Positions 43,490-53,783 of a DNA stretch of 64,000 bases are shown piece by piece. The notes under the pieces are model-generated. The model had not been told where the DNA came from and did not search any database. It saw only the letters and a list, made by a program, of their open reading frames with translations. The position numbers and the translations under genes are program-made. Each line of letters opens with the position of its first letter. Position 1 is the stretch's first letter. Origin of the DNA: an uncultured Pantoea sp. (GTDB taxonomy: Bacteria; Pseudomonadota; Gammaproteobacteria; Enterobacterales; Enterobacteriaceae); the NCBI GenBank assembly GCA_913778495.1, contig CAJYVD010000004.1, forward strand, positions 1 through 64,000, read 5' to 3'.

Positions 43490-45969
43490 CCATTCCAACC
43501 GCGACGTACCGCATTCAGTTCCGCAACGGCATGACGTTTGATCGCGTCGTGGCGCTAGTGCCCTATCTGCAAACACTCGGCATCAGTCACGTGTATGCGT
43601 CACCGATCTTTACCGCCACGCGCGATTCCACGCACGGCTATGACGTCACGAACGTTAATGAAATCGATCCGGCAATTGGCGGTCGCGAGGGCTTCAATCG
43701 GCTTGCCAGCACGCTGCAACAGGCAGGCATGGGTTTAATTCTGGATATTGTGCCAAATCATATGGCGGCCTCGCTGGAGAACGCCTGGTGGCAAGATGTG
43801 ATCGCGCACGGTCCAGAGAGCCGCTATGCGCACTATTTCGACATCGACCCGTCGCGCCGCCTGACGCTGCCGTTTTTAGGCGACGATTTCGCTCACGTGC
43901 TCGCCAACGGCGAGATCAGCATCAAACCGCATCCCGATACCGGTCATCCCGCGCTGGCCTATTTCGACAGCGTCTATCCGCTGAATCCGCAGAGCTGGCA
44001 GGGTCGCGAGGCGGAGGTGTTGGCGATGACGTCACCCGCTGACATCGCGGCACTGCACGACAGGCAATCCTGGGAATTGACCAGCTGGCGCGATGCGCGG
44101 CGGACGCTCTCCTACCGCCGCTTCTTTGAAATCACCGGACTGGTGGGCGTGCGGGTTGAGGATGAAGACGTATTTCAGGCAACCCATGCGTTGATCCTGG
44201 AACTGGTGAAGTCGGGTCAGGTTGATGGCTTGCGCCTTGATCATATTGATGGTTTAGCCGACCCTCAGGCCTATGTGCAACGCCTGCGCAGCGCAACCGG
44301 TCCGGACTGCTACATCACCGTGGAGAAGATTCTGGCGCAAGGTGAGCACTTACCCGATGAGTGGCCGATCGCCGGCACCACCGGCTACGAATTTATCGCT
44401 GCCCTTTCTCACGCGCTGATCGACGACAGGCACATAGACGAATTGCACCTGGCTTATGAAGCGGTGACAGAGGAGCGCAACGATGTTGCCGCCGGGCTGC
44501 GGGCTGCGCGCGAACTGATGGTCGATCGCAATTTCGAAGGCGAATTTAAGCGGTTGCTGACCCTGGCAACCAGCGTGGTCGGCGTGGAGCATCGTAATTT
44601 TGGTGAAGCCGAGCTGCACGTGGCGCTGCGTGAACTGTTGATTGCTTTTCCGGTTTACCGCACCTATGGCAATCAGGCGGGCATGCCGTTGGCAGGGGAA
44701 ACGCTGCTCACTGAGGTGCTGAATAAGGTGAAAGACAGCGCCTCTCCGGCCGCCTTGAGTTTTCTACAGGCGATTTTGCTGGGTGCGGTTTCAGAGGAGA
44801 GCGAACGCGACGCCGCCGAGTTTCGCCTCCGCTTCCAACAGCTGACCGGCCCGTTAATGGCAAAATCCGTCGAGGATACGCTGTTCTTCCGCAATCATGC
44901 GCTGTTAGCCGTGAACGAAGTGGGTGCTGAACCCTTGCCGCACACCTTCTCACTGGCGCAGTTCCATGAAGAAATGCGCATCCGTCAGCTAAAACAGCCC
45001 GATGCCATTTCTACCACCTCCACGCACGATACCAAGCGCGGCGAGGATGCACGCGCGCGCCTTTACACGCTAAGCGAAGCACCCGCTCAATGGGCCGATC
45101 ACGTTGCACGCTGGCGTCACATGAATCAGGCCCATATCGTTGCGCTTAAAGAAGGCCCGGCGCCGGAAGCGGCCGTGGAGTGGATGATTTATCAGGCGCT
45201 GGCGGGGGCATGGCCGACCACCCTGCACCACGACGATGTCGAAGGGATCGCCGCATTGGAGCAGCGCTTCCTGCCGTTTATGGAAAAAGCGCTGCGCGAA
45301 GCCAAACTGCGCACCGATTGGGGAGACAGCGACGAAGCCTATGAAACCGCCGTACTGGATTATGTGCGCCATCTGCTTTCCCGCGACAATGCCGCGTTTT
45401 TGCAAGATTTTACCCATGCCCTGCAGCCATTTATTCGCGCCGGCCTAATCAACAGCCTCACGCAAACGCTGATCAAGCTTACGGCGCCCGGCGTGCCGGA
45501 TATTTATCAGGGCAGCGAGCGGCTGGATTTCAGCCTGGTAGATCCGGACAACCGTCGCGAACCGGATTACGCATTGCTTCAGCAGCTGACGGCCGAGGCG
45601 GAGCCAGACTTTGATAACTATCAAGATTGGCTGAGCGGTGCGCTCAAACAACAGTTGATTGCACGCGTTCTGCACCTGCGCAAAGCGCAGCCGCAGTTTT
45701 TCCGCATGAGTGACTATCAACCGTTACCGGTTGAAGGTGAGCATCAACATAACGTTATCGCTTTCGCGCGCCAGTTTAACGGCAGAGCGCTGCTGGTGAT
45801 TGTCCCTCGTCTGATTTTCGCCGATGGGCAGTGGGGAAATACGCACATCGCCTTGAGTGAATCGCTGGCACATCGCCATTATCGCCACGTTTTTAGCGGC
45901 GCAACGATAGCGATTGACGATGTTTTGCAATTGGATACGGCTACGCCGCTGGTGCTGTTCAGTGAATAA
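43486..45969 (+). CDS. treY: Malto-oligosyltrehalose synthase TreY
   Basis: An 827-residue TreY, which converts the reducing end of a maltodextrin to an alpha-1,1 linkage. Markers: TATYRIQFRNGMTFD, LGISHVYASPIFTATRDSTHGYD split by few changes, LDIVPNHMA, VDGLRLDHIDGLADP with the nucleophile Asp, TVEKIL with the acid Glu, STTSTHDTKRGEDARAR and GVPDIYQGSE. Complete and of usual length. It is coupled to treZ by a 4-bp overlap, with glgX 47 bp downstream. Confidence 0.95.
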   Translation: MTIPTATYRIQFRNGMTFDRVVALVPYLQTLGISHVYASPIFTATRDSTHGYDVTNVNEIDPAIGGREGFNRLASTLQQAGMGLILDIVPNHMAASLENAWWQDVIAHGPESRYAHYFDIDPSRRLTLPFLGDDFAHVLANGEISIKPHPDTGHPALAYFDSVYPLNPQSWQGREAEVLAMTSPADIAALHDRQSWELTSWRDARRTLSYRRFFEITGLVGVRVEDEDVFQATHALILELVKSGQVDGLRLDHIDGLADPQAYVQRLRSATGPDCYITVEKILAQGEHLPDEWPIAGTTGYEFIAALSHALIDDRHIDELHLAYEAVTEERNDVAAGLRAARELMVDRNFEGEFKRLLTLATSVVGVEHRNFGEAELHVALRELLIAFPVYRTYGNQAGMPLAGETLLTEVLNKVKDSASPAALSFLQAILLGAVSEESERDAAEFRLRFQQLTGPLMAKSVEDTLFFRNHALLAVNEVGAEPLPHTFSLAQFHEEMRIRQLKQPDAISTTSTHDTKRGEDARARLYTLSEAPAQWADHVARWRHMNQAHIVALKEGPAPEAAVEWMIYQALAGAWPTTLHHDDVEGIAALEQRFLPFMEKALREAKLRTDWGDSDEAYETAVLDYVRHLLSRDNAAFLQDFTHALQPFIRAGLINSLTQTLIKLTAPGVPDIYQGSERLDFSLVDPDNRREPDYALLQQLTAEAEPDFDNYQDWLSGALKQQLIARVLHLRKAQPQFFRMSDYQPLPVEGEHQHNVIAFARQFNGRALLVIVPRLIFADGQWGNTHIALSESLAHRHYRHVFSGATIAIDDVLQLDTATPLVLFSE

Positions 45970-46016
45970 CAGACCTTCGCGCATCGCAATCTGTTCTGTG
46001 GAAAGGGAGAAGATGT

Positions 46017-48092
46017 ATGTCATACGGTAAGCCTTCAGAGATTACAGCGGGTTCAGGTCAGGTTCTAGGCGCCAATTTTGACGGCTCCGGCGTGAATTTT
46101 GCCCTGTTCTCCGCTCACGCCCATCGCGTGGAACTTTGCCTTTACGATCCCAGCGGACAGCATGAAATTGCCCGCTTTGACTTGCCGGAATATACCCATG
46201 AAGTCTGGCACGGCTATGTGCCAGGTCTACAGCCTGGCGCGCTGTATGGTTATCGCGTGCACGGTCCTTACGATCCAGAGAATGGCCACCGCTTTAACCC
46301 CAATAAGCTCTTGATCGATCCTTACGCGCGTGAACTTCAGGGCGATATCGACTGGAACGAGGCGCACTTTGCCTATGACCTGCTGCATGAAGACAAGGAT
46401 CTCACCTTTGACGAACGCGACAGCGCGCCCTTTACGCCAAAGTGTCGCGTTATCGACCCCAATGCGTTTGATTGGCAAGATCAAAATCGCCCGGTCATTC
46501 CCTGGCCAAACACGGTGATTTACGAAACGCACGTCAAAGGCTTCTCGATGCTGAATCCCGCCGTACCGCAGGAGATGCGCGGGACTTACGACGGGCTGAG
46601 CAACAAGGCGAGTATTGATTACATCAAAAGCCTTGGCGTGACGTCCGTGGAACTGCTGCCGGTGCACTGGTTCCCTGACGATCAACACCTGCTCGACAAA
46701 AACCTCAAGAACTTCTGGGGTTACAACTCGCTGGCATTTTTTGCGCCTGCCAGTCGCTATTTCGGTCCGCGTGGCATCCAAGGCTTTCGCGATATGGTGC
46801 GCGCGTTTCACGATGCGGGTATCGAAGTCATTCTTGATGTGGTTTATAACCACACGGCTGAAGGCAATGAATTGGGCCCGACGTTGTCATTCAAGGGGAT
46901 CGATAACTTCTCGTATTACCGCACCCTGCCCGATCAGCATCGCTATTACATCAATGACACCGGCACGGGCAATACCGTGAACACTTCGCATCCGCGCGTG
47001 TTGCAGTTGGTGACAGATTCTCTGCGCTATTGGGCAGAATCAATGCATATCGACGGTTTCCGTTTCGATCTCGGCACCATTTTGGGGCGCGAACCGGAAG
47101 GGTTTGACCAGCGCGGCGGCTTCTTTGACGCGGTAACGCAAGACCCGGTGCTGTCGAAGCTGAAGCTGATTGGCGAGCCGTGGGATATCGGCCCTGGCGG
47201 TTATCAGGTGGGCGGCTTCCCGCCGGGCTGGGCCGAATGGAACGATAAATATCGCGATACGGTGCGTGAGTACTGGAAGGGCGACAACGTTTCTACTGAT
47301 TTCGCCGCGCGTCTGCTGGGCTCCGGCGATCTGTACGATCAACGCGGCCGTCGACCATGGGCAAGCGTCAATTTTATCACGGCGCACGATGGCTTTACGC
47401 TGAACGATCTGGTGTCGTACAACGAGAAGCACAACGATGCCAACGGCGAGGACAATAACGACGGTCATAACGACAATCGCTCCTACAACTATGGCGCGGA
47501 AGGCCCGACCGAAGACGAAGGCATTATCGCGGTGCGCGAGCGGCAAAAGCGCAATTTCCTCGCGACGCTGCTGTTCTCGCACGGCACCCCGATGCTGTTA
47601 GCTGGCGATGAGTTTGGACGTAGCCAGATGGGCAACAACAACGGCTACTGTCAGGACAGCGAGATCTCCTGGCTTCACTGGGAGAACTTGCCGGCCTCAG
47701 CTGACGCGCTGCGCGATTTCACCCGGCACCTGCTGGCGCTGCGCGCTAAACAGCCGCTGCTGCGTCGGGAGAACTGGCGTGACGGCATGGAAATCAAGTG
47801 GTTTAACGCCGGTGGCGGTTTCCAGCAGGCGGAACAGTGGGAAGAGGGATCGACGCTCGGCGTCTATATCGGCCGTCCCGATCTGCAACCCGAAGAGGGA
47901 ATTTGGCATGACGTACTGATGCTGTTCAACCCGTTTGAGGGCAATGTGCCATTCCGTATTCCGCAGTTTGGTGAAGGCGGCTGGGTGCTGGAGCTGACCA
48001 CCTCCGACAGCGAGAAAAAAGGCTTGGTGATCACCAAAGAGCAGGACTTTGAGTTAGAAGGCCGCAGCATGGCGCTGTTTAGAAGGCCGTAA
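46017..48092 (+). CDS. glgX: Glycogen debranching enzyme TreX/GlgX
   Basis: A 691-residue GH13 debranching enzyme of the TreX/GlgX type, cutting alpha-1,6 branches to feed linear dextrins to TreY. Evidence: a CBM48-like N-terminus (GANFDGSGVNFALFSAHAHRV), YETHVKGFSMLNPAVP, FWGYNSLAFFAPASRY, EVILDVVYNHTAEGNELGP, HIDGFRFDLGTILGREPEGF with the nucleophile, IGEPWDIGPGGYQVGGFPPG with the acid, and FITAHDGFTLNDLVSYNEKHN with the third Asp. The ATG at 46017 follows GGGAGA. As part of a treZ-treY unit it is better called treX in function. Confidence 0.94.
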   Translation: MSYGKPSEITAGSGQVLGANFDGSGVNFALFSAHAHRVELCLYDPSGQHEIARFDLPEYTHEVWHGYVPGLQPGALYGYRVHGPYDPENGHRFNPNKLLIDPYARELQGDIDWNEAHFAYDLLHEDKDLTFDERDSAPFTPKCRVIDPNAFDWQDQNRPVIPWPNTVIYETHVKGFSMLNPAVPQEMRGTYDGLSNKASIDYIKSLGVTSVELLPVHWFPDDQHLLDKNLKNFWGYNSLAFFAPASRYFGPRGIQGFRDMVRAFHDAGIEVILDVVYNHTAEGNELGPTLSFKGIDNFSYYRTLPDQHRYYINDTGTGNTVNTSHPRVLQLVTDSLRYWAESMHIDGFRFDLGTILGREPEGFDQRGGFFDAVTQDPVLSKLKLIGEPWDIGPGGYQVGGFPPGWAEWNDKYRDTVREYWKGDNVSTDFAARLLGSGDLYDQRGRRPWASVNFITAHDGFTLNDLVSYNEKHNDANGEDNNDGHNDNRSYNYGAEGPTEDEGIIAVRERQKRNFLATLLFSHGTPMLLAGDEFGRSQMGNNNGYCQDSEISWLHWENLPASADALRDFTRHLLALRAKQPLLRRENWRDGMEIKWFNAGGGFQQAEQWEEGSTLGVYIGRPDLQPEEGIWHDVLMLFNPFEGNVPFRIPQFGEGGWVLELTTSDSEKKGLVITKEQDFELEGRSMALFRRP

Positions 48093-48104
48093 GCACCACT
48101 GAAA

Positions 48105-48133
48105 ATGGGCGCCGATTTGGCGCCCATTTTTTT
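48105..48133 (+). terminator. Rho-independent terminator of the treZ-treY-glgX unit
   Basis: ATGGGCGCC-GATTT-GGCGCCCAT forms a 9-bp stem followed by a run of T, 12 bp after the glgX stop. Confidence 0.92.
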
Positions 48134-48159
48134 GGCTGCGGTGCGTTAACGCGAACTGG

Positions 48160-48615
48160 CTAGTCAAACACACCGTTAATCACTGCAGTGACGATCGCAG
48201 TACTAAGTGCAATCAGCACTAAATCATCGCCCACGGCACGCCATTCATAGCCAGGATAGCGTGGCAGATCGCGCAGCATCCCGGCCGGCAGCGCCTTTTT
48301 GGCAATCCCCGGCGGCAGCGGTTTTCCCCGCGCCAGGTTTTTGGCAATGCCCGGCGGCAGCGCACGGTAGCCGACCGCCCCATGATTGACCGCCAACGCT
48401 CGCGCCCGCGAGTAGTCCAGATCCACGCGAATCCCACTGGCGTCGTCGTATCCTGGGCGCGGATCGTCGTCTCGCTGGGGTTTGCCGTGCCCTTTGCCTG
48501 CTGAATGACCGTGATTGACATGATTACCGTTACCGTTGCCCGGATTGGCCAACGCCGGCGTCGTGCAGAGCACCGCTGCAAGCAAGGCGGCAACGAACGT
48601 GTGAGGCAGTGACAT
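48160..48615 (-). CDS. CigR/RcnB-family membrane-anchored exported protein
   Basis: A 151-residue protein with a cleavable signal (LLAAVLCTTPALA then NPGNGNGNH). A Gly/His/Lys-rich segment follows, then duplicated PPGIAKNLARGKPL and PPGIAKKALPAGM motifs, and a C-terminal hydrophobic stretch (LVLIALSTAIVTAVINGVF). The PPGIAK repeats are the mark of the RcnB/CigR group; Salmonella CigR is an anti-virulence regulator. Function here is unknown. It is convergent with glgX and monocistronic. Confidence 0.78.
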   Translation of the reverse strand: MSLPHTFVAALLAAVLCTTPALANPGNGNGNHVNHGHSAGKGHGKPQRDDDPRPGYDDASGIRVDLDYSRARALAVNHGAVGYRALPPGIAKNLARGKPLPPGIAKKALPAGMLRDLPRYPGYEWRAVGDDLVLIALSTAIVTAVINGVFD

Positions 48616-48804
48616 GATGCAGATTCCTTATGCAAAAGTAGACTGTTTAACTATACAAAAAGAAACCGCATCTTATTCGCCACCTTACTAAAAAGAACGC
48701 GGGCTTCTCGCGCGCGAGCCTAAGACGCCACGTTTGCCGCTCAGGGGCTGGCATATTCTGGAAAAAAACGTCTTAATGTCGGCATTTATTCTCTCAGGAG
48801 CGCC

Positions 48805-49725
48805 TTGAAATGGATTTGCGGCATGATTGATTTTAGAGGGTTCGAACAACGTTCGCGCCTCCTCACGGCTGAATTACCGTTGGGAAAAAAGGTGACCGAA
48901 TGGCACGTTGACGGCTTATTTTTGCGCAGTTATGAACCCGAGAATGCTGTCGAAGATGTGGTGCTGATTTATCACGGCGGCGGCGTGAATATGGATGCCG
49001 GGTACAACATCCTTGCTCGTCAACTGATTCAGTGCGCTTCCACCTGCGTGGTGCTGACGGATCTGCGCGGCCACGGACGCTCAACGGGTAATCGAGGTGA
49101 TGCAGCGGCGCCGCGACAAATCTGGCGGGATGTGGATACGGTACTCGAAAGTGTAAGTACGCGGTTTCCGGCGGCCAACGTTCATCTGCTGGGCCATTCA
49201 AGCGGAGCGGGCATGTTGATCAACTACTTTACGCGTCACGCCCCTCGCGCAAAAAGCGCCAGTCTGCTGTTACTCGCGCCTGAGCTGGGGCCTTTCGCGC
49301 CCGCTCAGGTGCGCAACCAAGATGCCATGCCGTTTGCCACGGTAATACAGTGGCCTTTTGTGGCTAACGCCTTAAGCGGCGGATTGCTGTTCCGCCATTA
49401 TCCCGCCGTCGCGCTGCATTTCCCCACAGAGGTGCGGCACCGTAAAACGGACTTTATCGAACGCTACAGTGTAGCCTTGGCAAACGCATTAACGCCGCGC
49501 CATCCCCAGCCGCAATTGGCCGCCTTGCCGTGTCCGTTGACAATATTGGTGGCTGAAAAAGATGAGCTCTATGACGCTGACAGGCTGGCAGAAATTATTT
49601 CCCGCTGTGGCAGTCACATCCGTTGCCAGCGTATTGCCGACAGCACCCATTTGGATTGCCTGTTTAACAGCAGCAAACACATCGCTCAGCATATTCACTG
49701 GGTGCGGACCGCGCGAGGGCGTTAA
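48805..49725 (+). CDS. Alpha/beta hydrolase
   Basis: A 306-residue alpha/beta hydrolase. HGGGVNMDAGYN gives the oxyanion region, LTDLRGHGRSTG is typical of serine-aminopeptidase-like members, GHSSGAG holds the nucleophile Ser (near residue 132), VAEKDELYD the acid, and ADSTHLDCLF the His. A complete catalytic triad is therefore visible. Substrate unknown. The start is uncertain: TTG at 48805 stands 4 nt after AGGAG, while the first in-frame ATG is at 48823 without a good ribosome-binding site. It appears to stand alone. Confidence 0.82.
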   Translation: MKWICGMIDFRGFEQRSRLLTAELPLGKKVTEWHVDGLFLRSYEPENAVEDVVLIYHGGGVNMDAGYNILARQLIQCASTCVVLTDLRGHGRSTGNRGDAAAPRQIWRDVDTVLESVSTRFPAANVHLLGHSSGAGMLINYFTRHAPRAKSASLLLLAPELGPFAPAQVRNQDAMPFATVIQWPFVANALSGGLLFRHYPAVALHFPTEVRHRKTDFIERYSVALANALTPRHPQPQLAALPCPLTILVAEKDELYDADRLAEIISRCGSHIRCQRIADSTHLDCLFNSSKHIAQHIHWVRTARGR

Positions 49726-49932
49726 TGCGAGCGTTTTAAGATGTCATTGAACTGCCCAAGCCCTGATATTGGTCCGCCTGATGCGAGTCGCTGACGACGC
49801 CAAACGCGAATGAACTAGCGGCAACACCCTGCCGCTGTCTGTGCTGAAAACGCGGCGTGACCCTCTGCGGTGCTTGATAAGGCTGGTGTCGGCAGGCGAT
49901 CTCGCCGTTGGGCGCGTGCTATCGGTTCCGCC

Positions 49933-50421
49933 TCAGCCGAGGTGGTCGCGAAGAAATACCGTCAACACCTCTTTTGGCGGCACGCCGTGGCATTCCCCGA
50001 TGAGCCAGCCGACCGCGCCGCGATGATAAGCGCCGTGGAAAAGCAGGTGATTCAGCATGTCCAACGCACTCATCTCGCCATGACCGCCATCGACAAAGGT
50101 AAAGGCAATGCGCGCGTCCAGCGCAACGGCATCCATCACGCTAACGCGCGCAATGAGGTCATCGGTACACGCCGCCATGCTCACGGCGAGTGCCTCGGCG
50201 GTGGGCGTTTCTGGGGTATTTAACGCGGTATAACCGTGCGGCAGCCCAAGCATGTTCGCGCTGAAAATTCTGTCCACAACATAAATGTGATTCATCAGGC
50301 GCAGCATCAAGTGGCGTTTTTCGGCGTAGCGTGACGCATCAAGCGTTTGGATGGCCTGGAGCGTGTGCACATCGCTCCAGCGTTTGAATGACAGCAGTGT
50401 AATCAACGTGTCCTTGTTCAT
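49933..50421 (-). CDS. DinB-family protein
   Basis: A 162-residue four-helix DinB/YfiT-type protein. The metal-binding His positions are visible in RLMNHIYVVDRIF and in LNHLLFHGAYHRGAVGWL. Family members are thiol-dependent transferases or of unknown role. The ATG follows a GGAGAC-like site. Neighbours give no functional clue. Confidence 0.82.
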   Translation of the reverse strand: MNKDTLITLLSFKRWSDVHTLQAIQTLDASRYAEKRHLMLRLMNHIYVVDRIFSANMLGLPHGYTALNTPETPTAEALAVSMAACTDDLIARVSVMDAVALDARIAFTFVDGGHGEMSALDMLNHLLFHGAYHRGAVGWLIGECHGVPPKEVLTVFLRDHLG

Positions 50422-50517
50422 GTTCGTCTCCTGATAAAGTTTCGCGCTATCCTACCAGTTTAGGTAAATAAGGCGCGCGGTTTCTTCTTTGCCCCGCTCC
50501 CAGCCAGACAAGCGACG

Positions 50518-51042
50518 TCACGGTACGATGCGCCGCAGCGTGTTATCGCGCAGCCAGTAATGATGAAACAGCGCGGCGAGAGCGTGCAGACCAATCAGCC
50601 AGTACCCCAAAGGTGCCAACGTCTCATGCCAATCTATCAGCATGGCGGCCGTTGCCGGATCGGGCGTGGTTGCCACTGGCATGGCGACGCCGAACAGCGA
50701 CCACGCTTTTCCCCGTAAGTAGCGCGACGTTAACCCTAAAATCGGCAATACAACAAACAGGGCATAAAGCAGCGTATGCACCAGATGCGACAAACCGGTT
50801 TGCCAACGCTGCACGGCGGGTTGGATCGGCGGCGTACGGTGACGCGCGCGTAAATAGAGACGGATAGCCATGATCACCAGCACGCAGAAACCGGCTGAAA
50901 AATGCGTCACCATCATCGCGTTGCGCTGCCAGGTCCCCTTTTCAGCCAGATCGCGAAATTCAATGGTGGCATAAGCGACAGCAACTAACACTACCGTTAA
51001 CCAATGAAATAAAATTTGCGGACGTGCATATTTGACGGTCAT
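50518..51042 (-). CDS. Cytochrome b561
   Basis: A 174-residue di-haem membrane protein with four membrane helices. Likely haem ligands are His in ILFHWLTVVLV, THFSAGFCVL, LSHLVHTLLYALFV and WHETLAPLGYWLIGLHALAALFHH (interrupted count). It resembles enterobacterial CybB/YodB-type b561 proteins that pass electrons from ubiquinol, including to oxygen radicals. The ATG follows AAGGAGC. The 214 bp upstream hold no gene that I can support. Confidence 0.87.
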   Translation of the reverse strand: MTVKYARPQILFHWLTVVLVAVAYATIEFRDLAEKGTWQRNAMMVTHFSAGFCVLVIMAIRLYLRARHRTPPIQPAVQRWQTGLSHLVHTLLYALFVVLPILGLTSRYLRGKAWSLFGVAMPVATTPDPATAAMLIDWHETLAPLGYWLIGLHALAALFHHYWLRDNTLRRIVP

Positions 51043-51256
51043 CGTGAAAGCTCCTTAACTCGATTGCGTGCAGGATAGCCTTCCATTATTAGCGAAGCAT
51101 TAAGGCGAAGCGCGCGAGCCTTATTGGCAAGCTGCCTCAAGGCAACGCGCATGACAATTGGCGGATAGCGGCGGAAAGGGCCGAGTGCAGTCATGAACGT
51201 AGGGGCATCGTCAGTTGACGATGCCCGGCACACAGACTCACACCACGATGACGCGG

Positions 51257-51445
51257 TTAGGCAGTGGTATTGATATTACGACCAATCGCGGGATTAGCAG
51301 GCAGAGAAGGAATGGAGGCCAGGATGCCCTCCGCTACCGCTTGCTGATTATCCAACGATTTTTTGAGCACCAGCGTGCTCACCTTGCTGTTAAGATCCAG
51401 GTTATCAAGGCCGGTTGCCAGAGCAGCAACTTGCGATACATCCAT
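51257..51445 (-). CDS. YjfB-like putative motility protein
   Basis: A 62-residue protein beginning MDVSQVAALATGLDN and continuing SKVSTLVLKKSLDNQQAVAEG, matching the pattern of the small YjfB-family putative motility proteins (alternating Val/Leu helix, Lys-Lys, Gln-rich). The ATG follows AAAGGAG at ideal spacing. It lies beside a chemoreceptor on the same strand, and a sigma-28-like minus-10 element is found upstream, both consistent with a flagellar regulon member. Molecular function is unknown. Confidence 0.7.
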   Translation of the reverse strand: MDVSQVAALATGLDNLDLNSKVSTLVLKKSLDNQQAVAEGILASIPSLPANPAIGRNINTTA

Positions 51446-51505
51446 CGTATTCTCCTTTCATTGCAGACAGAAAGTCGGAAGCGGCTTAAATAAGCCTAAT
51501 CATTC

Positions 51506-51512
51506 TATCGGC
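51506..51512 (-). promoter_or_regulatory. Sigma-28-like minus-10 element before yjfB-like gene
   Basis: The minus strand reads GCCGATA, 61 bp before the start, matching the core of the flagellar sigma-28 minus-10 (GCCGATAA). No good minus-35 at N15 is visible (TAAA occurs at N21), so the call is tentative. Confidence 0.4.
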
Positions 51513-51662
51513 AGTTTTTCGCCAGACTGCACTTTTACGTGAGACAAACCTCGCGCGCTTCACGTTATGCTTACTGAGCATGGCCGCCGCGGGGCGCAGT
51601 CAATCCCTTGATCGCGCCTGCTGCGTCCGGCCTCATGCGTTATCGACGACCGGAATCCTGGC

Positions 51663-53582
51663 TTAAAAACTTTCCCAGCTCGCCTCGCTGGCGGGTTGCC
51701 GTGGCGTTAAAGCCGGACGGCGCAGCGGTGCGGCGGCCGGCGCCACGCTGGCTGCTTGCTGTGCGGAAAGACGGAACACCGCCACGGTTTTTTCTAACTC
51801 CTCCGCCTGCGACTCAAGCGAACTGGCCGCAGCAGAGGACTCTTCCACCAGCGCGGCATTCTGCTGTGTGGTGGTGTCCATTTCAGCCATGGCTTGCGCA
51901 ATCTGTGAAATACCGCGGTTCTGCTCATCAGAAGCAGCGGCGATTTCACCCATAATGTCTTTCACCTGCGTCACCGACTGGACGATGTCGTTCATGGTTA
52001 AACCCGCGCTATCCACCAGCTCGGTGCCATCGTTAACGCGGTCGAGCGACTCACGGATCAGCAGTTCAATCTCTTTGGCCGCGACGGAACTGCGCTGGGC
52101 CAGATTTCTCACCTCACCGGCCACCACGGCAAAGCCTCGCCCTTGTTCACCCGCGCGCGCCGCTTCAACAGCGGCATTGAGCGCCAGGATATTGGTCTGG
52201 AAAGAGATGCTGTTAATGACGCTAATGATTTCGCCAATCTTACCGGAGCTTTGGCTGATGCCGCCCATGGTGGTAATGACATCGTGAATGATCTCACCGC
52301 CGCGCGCCGCGTTTGCCGACGCCTCAGTCGCAAGCTGACTGGCATGATGGGCGTTTTCCGCGTTCTGTTTCACCGTTGATGTCAGCTCTTCCATGCTGGC
52401 AGCCGTTTGCACTACCGCCGCAGACTGCTGTTCCGTGCGTGAGGAGAGATCGGTATTGCCCGCAGCAATCTCAGCCGAGGCGCGCGCCACGCTGCTTACG
52501 CCGTTACGCACGTTGGCAATGATGTTCTGCAGGCTTTGATTCATGGCGTCTACCGCCTGCATCAGCTGACCTAACTCATCGCCGCGCGACGTGTGCAGCG
52601 CTACCGTGAGATCGCCACCGGCAATGCGCTGGGCGGCGCTCAAGGTCTCTTTTAACGGGTGCGTAATGCTACGGGTGATCCGCCAGGCAATCAGCAGGCT
52701 CAACAGCACGCAAAGGGAAGCCGCCGCCGCAATGCGCCATTCAGCAGCCTGAATAAATTCCGCGGAAAGTGAGGACTGGAAGGCGAACATATCCGCTACC
52801 GCACCGTTTAAACGTTCTGCAGCGGCTGTGAGGGTGGCGGATTCGCTTTTCTCTTTATTGGTGGTATCGATATAGGCCGTTAACGCCAGTCGCTGGCCAT
52901 TAAGCAGACTAATAAGCGTACGTGATGCCGCGCTAAGATCGCTTTGTGCAAAGGCATCCAATTGCTCGCTCAGCGAGCTGGCGCTGTCGAATGTGTCAGT
53001 GAGGGCATTTCTGGCGGTGTCGGACGGTTTAGCCAGAAACGCATTTTCCGCCAGGGCGATAGCGTAAAGCGAGGATGCCAGACGCGCCGTCAACAGCGCC
53101 GCTTCCGGTGTCGCTGCAAGATTAAAAGCTTCAAATTGGCGCGCCAGCGCGATAATTGCATCGGGCTTTATGACGTTGGAAGCCGTTGTGTTGTGCTGCG
53201 CGGCGCTGACAAAGATCTGACGCTGCTGCTGATAAGCGATCAAAAATTGGTCGAGCTGCGCCACTTTTTGCTGACCGATCGCATCCCACGGATAACTTTT
53301 CAGCTTCTGAAATAAAGCGTCTAACTGCTTGAGTGCTTCAGCATTTTTAACCGAAAAGGTGTCATCTTTAGTGTATTGATACAGGGTGCGGTTCAGACGC
53401 GCCTGACTTAACGTATTCACCATATTAACGGTTATCGTACGCCGGGCCGAGTTGTCTTTAATACTGCGGAAACAATCAAATGCAATAATCGATATAGCTA
53501 ACGAGGCGGCAATGACAATGACAAACCCGGCAGCCAGTTTTTTCCCAATTTTTATATTGGAAAGGCGTTGAACGAGACCCAT
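51663..53582 (-). CDS. Methyl-accepting chemotaxis protein 1
   Basis: A 639-residue chemoreceptor. Membrane segment 1 ([19 protein letters not shown]) is followed by a periplasmic sensor of about 240 residues rich in helices, segment 2 ([19 protein letters not shown]), a HAMP domain ([20 protein letters not shown]) and the signalling hairpin [20 protein letters not shown] with [20 protein letters not shown]. The C-terminus SWESF is a CheR/CheB-docking pentapeptide. The ATG at 53582 lies 8 nt after AAGG; an upstream in-frame GTG is less likely. Ligand unknown. A sigma-28-like promoter and an FNR box lie upstream. Confidence 0.93.
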   Translation of the reverse strand: MGLVQRLSNIKIGKKLAAGFVIVIAASLAISIIAFDCFRSIKDNSARRTITVNMVNTLSQARLNRTLYQYTKDDTFSVKNAEALKQLDALFQKLKSYPWDAIGQQKVAQLDQFLIAYQQQRQIFVSAAQHNTTASNVIKPDAIIALARQFEAFNLAATPEAALLTARLASSLYAIALAENAFLAKPSDTARNALTDTFDSASSLSEQLDAFAQSDLSAASRTLISLLNGQRLALTAYIDTTNKEKSESATLTAAAERLNGAVADMFAFQSSLSAEFIQAAEWRIAAAASLCVLLSLLIAWRITRSITHPLKETLSAAQRIAGGDLTVALHTSRGDELGQLMQAVDAMNQSLQNIIANVRNGVSSVARASAEIAAGNTDLSSRTEQQSAAVVQTAASMEELTSTVKQNAENAHHASQLATEASANAARGGEIIHDVITTMGGISQSSGKIGEIISVINSISFQTNILALNAAVEAARAGEQGRGFAVVAGEVRNLAQRSSVAAKEIELLIRESLDRVNDGTELVDSAGLTMNDIVQSVTQVKDIMGEIAAASDEQNRGISQIAQAMAEMDTTTQQNAALVEESSAAASSLESQAEELEKTVAVFRLSAQQAASVAPAAAPLRRPALTPRQPASEASWESF

Positions 53583-53653
53583 ATTATTCACCTTTAGTGA
53601 GGCATTAAAATAGACAGCATAAATTCACCCAGAGAAGCGCTGCTGTATAATGG

Positions 53654-53680
53654 TTATCGCCGTCACGGCATAAATCTTGA
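53654..53680 (-). promoter_or_regulatory. Sigma-28-like promoter of chemoreceptor 1
   Basis: On the minus strand TCAA-N15-GGCGATAA, close to the TAAA-N15-GCCGATAA consensus, 72 bp before the ATG. Spacing is exact; two bases deviate. Confidence 0.5.
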
Positions 53681-53783
53681 TAAATGTTTTTAATAAAACA
53701 CCAAAATAATTAGTTAGAGATCTAGTGTTTAGTGGGTTAACTATCTGGTCTCTATTTTTATTTTATTAATAATTAAACCTTCA

